Origin: Paraliobacillus salinarum | GTDB lineage: Bacteria; Bacillota; Bacilli; Bacillales; Amphibacillaceae | Assembly: GCF_014083865.1 (NCBI RefSeq) | Contig: NZ_JACEFA010000004.1 | Location: 62,001 to 126,000, forward strand | Reading direction: 5' to 3' | Length of the DNA stretch: 64,000 nt | Part shown: in pieces, positions 62,172-64,000 of the stretch | Numbering within the stretch: the first letter of the stretch is position 1 | How the letters are laid out: each line of letters starts with the position of its first letter | The notes under the pieces: generated by a model | Databases searched by the model: none | What the model was told of the DNA's origin: nothing | Seen by the model: the letters and a program-made list of their open reading frames with translations, nothing else | Program-made: the position numbers and the translations under genes

Positions 62172-63366
62172 ACTTTTCTAAAAACCTTTCAAATTCATTT
62201 GAGAACTTCTGGAACATTTCCTTATTACATTTTAAGTAATCCTCAATTCCTTGATAATACTCCTTTTTTACATCCAATTCAAAGTAAATTCTTTTCTCTC
62301 TAATTAGATTACAATAGTCTATAAAGTACTGAATGTTAGATTCATAATCCTTTCGATAAGGATCTTTTGTAATGTCAGAGTACTTTATATTATATCCATA
62401 ATAGTATTTATCATCATACTCTTCATTATCATAAGCTGCAATTGATATTTTTCTAAGTAAGCAAGGAATACATATGCCACACTGCCCCTTATGTATTCTT
62501 TCTGGATGTGTCCTACTCTGACCACATGTAAAAGTATGTTTAATTTGTGATTTAAATTTTAAATCCATTTTATTAATAATTTGTCCTTTTGTTTCAAACA
62601 TGAAAGGCTGATTTATTTCAATTTCAAAATTCTGTTTAAAAAGAATTTTATTATAGAGATATATGGTCTTCGGGTGAGTTGTTTTTGTTGTAAATCTACC
62701 GGCGATTTCTGGATTTAATGAAAGTATTCCATTTTCGTACAAATACACTTTCTTAGAGTTATTAAAAAAAGAATTGGCGACTGCAAGTGCTATATACAAT
62801 AGTGATCTAGTTGCTTGAGTGTAGGTTTTCTTTCTTAAATTTGGTTTATCTATTAGTAAAATTTTAGATTCTGCACTATAAATTTTTTTATAAAACTCTG
62901 CAACCTTCCTTTGTCGAGTAGCTTCCTCGCTCTTGTTAACAAATCCAATATAATCGCTATTTATCCCATTCTTAAAATTAAAAAACGCTCCAGATAATGA
63001 GTCTAATCCTCCTGAAAATAATGTCGTGTTAAAATCTGAATTAATTGAAAGTGTAATATTTTCAAAGGGGTCAAGTTTATTTTTATAAAAACTTAGGTTA
63101 TATTCATCACCCGAAACCCAATTAGCAAGTTCTTCAATATCTCTTTTGACACCCTCCCAAAAAAAGGGCTGAAAAAGTGGAATATCTAACTTTATTTTTC
63201 TTGGCCTATCCCCAACTTTTGCTTCATAAATATCTGCACAATAGATACCACCCATTATAGCAACAAAATCTAATGGTCTAATGTTTGATTCTTCATCGCT
63301 ATATGAAAAATCTTTTAATAAGTCTTTGTGTAGGTTAGCAAGGAATTGATAATCTAGTGCCATCAA
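62158..63366 (-). CDS. qatC: QueC-like PP-loop protein (QatC)
   Basis: 402 residues. An N-terminal extension of ~110 residues precedes an adenylating PP-loop SGGLDS (118-123); a zinc site of the QueC type follows, C281 and C296-x2-C299-x2-C302 (GQCGICIPC). Housekeeping QueC proteins are near 220 residues, so the longer form and the tandem TatD gene identify QatC. It overlaps its neighbours on both sides, so the genes are tightly coupled. It may attach a deazapurine-like or similar modification, but this is inference. Confidence 0.85.
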   Translation of the reverse strand: MMALDYQFLANLHKDLLKDFSYSDEESNIRPLDFVAIMGGIYCADIYEAKVGDRPRKIKLDIPLFQPFFWEGVKRDIEELANWVSGDEYNLSFYKNKLDPFENITLSINSDFNTTLFSGGLDSLSGAFFNFKNGINSDYIGFVNKSEEATRQRKVAEFYKKIYSAESKILLIDKPNLRKKTYTQATRSLLYIALAVANSFFNNSKKVYLYENGILSLNPEIAGRFTTKTTHPKTIYLYNKILFKQNFEIEINQPFMFETKGQIINKMDLKFKSQIKHTFTCGQSRTHPERIHKGQCGICIPCLLRKISIAAYDNEEYDDKYYYGYNIKYSDITKDPYRKDYESNIQYFIDYCNLIREKRIYFELDVKKEYYQGIEDYLKCNKEMFQKFSNEFERFLEKYAPN

Positions 63367-63998
63367 AATATCCCGAATTCAGCATTATTTGTATTTTTAG
63401 TAATTACCTCTAATAAGTTGTTGAACGAAAGCTTCCTATCAACAAATTCATTTACTTTAGAATATACTTCAGTATTCATTATTTTATCCGCTAGCGTGGA
63501 AACCATTTTCTCTATCTGTGTATATGATAAATTTTCATAGCTATCCTTTAGGGTTTCGTATAGGTCATTCAAAAGAAGTTGGTAGACTACTTGATAAAAT
63601 AATAGTTGTGAAAATACATATACATTATAAAATTCATCATCTATTAGATGACCCATAACAATTTTAAGTGCCTTCTCTAAAACTTTGGAATTAATTTTGC
63701 TCTCTTCTTCAATTTCTTTTAATATCATTTCTATAAATTCTTGCTGTGTAAGCTCATCTTCAATCATTTCTTTTTTTGTTTTGCCATTAAACCCGTTACT
63801 ATTTAAGGAAATAAACTTTTTAGTTACTACCTCTATTGAAGTGTTAACTACTTCTTCATTATCCAAAGATTTTTTTAAAGATTCCTGAGACAAAACCACT
63901 CTGGAGATATCAGGAGCAAATTCATTTAATTGATCTAAAGGCTTTTCTTTAAGTAATTTTTTTATTTCATTATTCATGTTCTTTTTTGAGGTTCCCAT
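63363..63998 (-). CDS. qatB: QatB-like protein
   Basis: 211 residues from the ATG at 63998, right at the window edge, so the start cannot be fully judged. The N-terminus MGTSKK recalls the MGTS start of QatB proteins. The rest is highly helical and acidic/lysine-rich (EFIEMILKEIEEESK, ALKIVMGHLIDDEFYN) with no catalytic motif. Position directly before qatC, with a 4-nt overlap, supports QatB. It seems shorter than QatB proteins I recall, so it may be a variant. The ATPase gene qatA is expected beyond 64000. Confidence 0.6.
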   Translation of the reverse strand: MGTSKKNMNNEIKKLLKEKPLDQLNEFAPDISRVVLSQESLKKSLDNEEVVNTSIEVVTKKFISLNSNGFNGKTKKEMIEDELTQQEFIEMILKEIEEESKINSKVLEKALKIVMGHLIDDEFYNVYVFSQLLFYQVVYQLLLNDLYETLKDSYENLSYTQIEKMVSTLADKIMNTEVYSKVNEFVDRKLSFNNLLEVITKNTNNAEFGIF

Positions 63999-64000
63999 TA

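Overview
The window is low-GC Gram-positive DNA, most likely from a Bacillaceae genome of the Gracilibacillus/Oceanobacillus/Amphibacillus kind. The reasons are AGGAGG-type ribosome sites, frequent TTG and GTG starts, cre-like catabolite operators, a PyrR attenuator, a pbuE adenine riboswitch, lac/gat and cel-type PTS operons and GH4 phospho-glycosidases. I cannot name the species. I see no tRNA, rRNA, CRISPR array or intact transposase.

Layout. 1-1.37 kb: end of an HrtAB-like ABC exporter. 1.4-8.7 kb: a three-component sugar sensor (membrane-anchored sugar-binding protein, YesM-type kinase, YesN-type AraC regulator) followed by a CUT1 sugar ABC importer without its own ATPase; near-identical 29-bp palindromes lie at both ends. 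8.7-16.1 kb (minus strand): tagatose-6-phosphate pathway lacDC, a galactitol-family PTS, lacBA, a DeoR repressor and a Cof-type phosphatase, with a shared 19-bp operator repeat. 16.3-20.4 kb: TauE-type exporter, SseA-like sulfurtransferase, dicarboxylate/amino-acid symporter, NERD protein. 20.5-24.2 kb: a 52-bp repeat array, a 36-codon small gene, a glycine-betaine-type binding lipoprotein that appears to start at ATT, and selD-mnmH (selenouridine in tRNA). 24.3-30 kb: EamA transporter, codBA behind a PyrR attenuator, a GntR/DUF1648 pair and a second 52-bp repeat array. 30.3-34.5 kb: a nickel/peptide ABC operon whose binding-protein gene is cut off and butts against the tail of an EamA gene.

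35-42.3 kb and 48.9-54.8 kb hold two separate beta-glucoside (cellobiose-type) PTS/GH4 modules. The first has an RpiR regulator, GH4 enzyme, PRD-type activator and IIB-IIA-167aa-IIC. The second (minus strand) has IIC, two small proteins, DUF3284, IIB, IIA, a ROK kinase and GH4. Between them are a VOC protein, a frameshifted alpha/beta hydrolase, and a PepSY/kinase/response-regulator operon facing a secreted acidic protein made of three repeats. The promoter of that secreted gene carries three TTCTAA(T/A) direct repeats exactly 11 bp apart, a plausible site for the neighbouring regulator; this pair is the best candidate here for an undescribed small system. A 10-bp motif (CGTGTTAGTA on the minus strand) occurs three times, upstream of the second PTS module and of the adjacent oxidoreductase.

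56-61 kb: flavin monooxygenase-like protein, MFS carrier with divergent TetR regulator, and pbuE preceded by an adenine-type riboswitch. 61.4-64 kb: visibly more AT-rich DNA encoding QatD, QatC and a QatB-like protein of a Qat anti-phage system; the expected ATPase gene qatA would lie beyond the right edge. Most of the window is thus sugar uptake under local regulators plus global catabolite control, with nucleobase salvage and one defence locus at the end.
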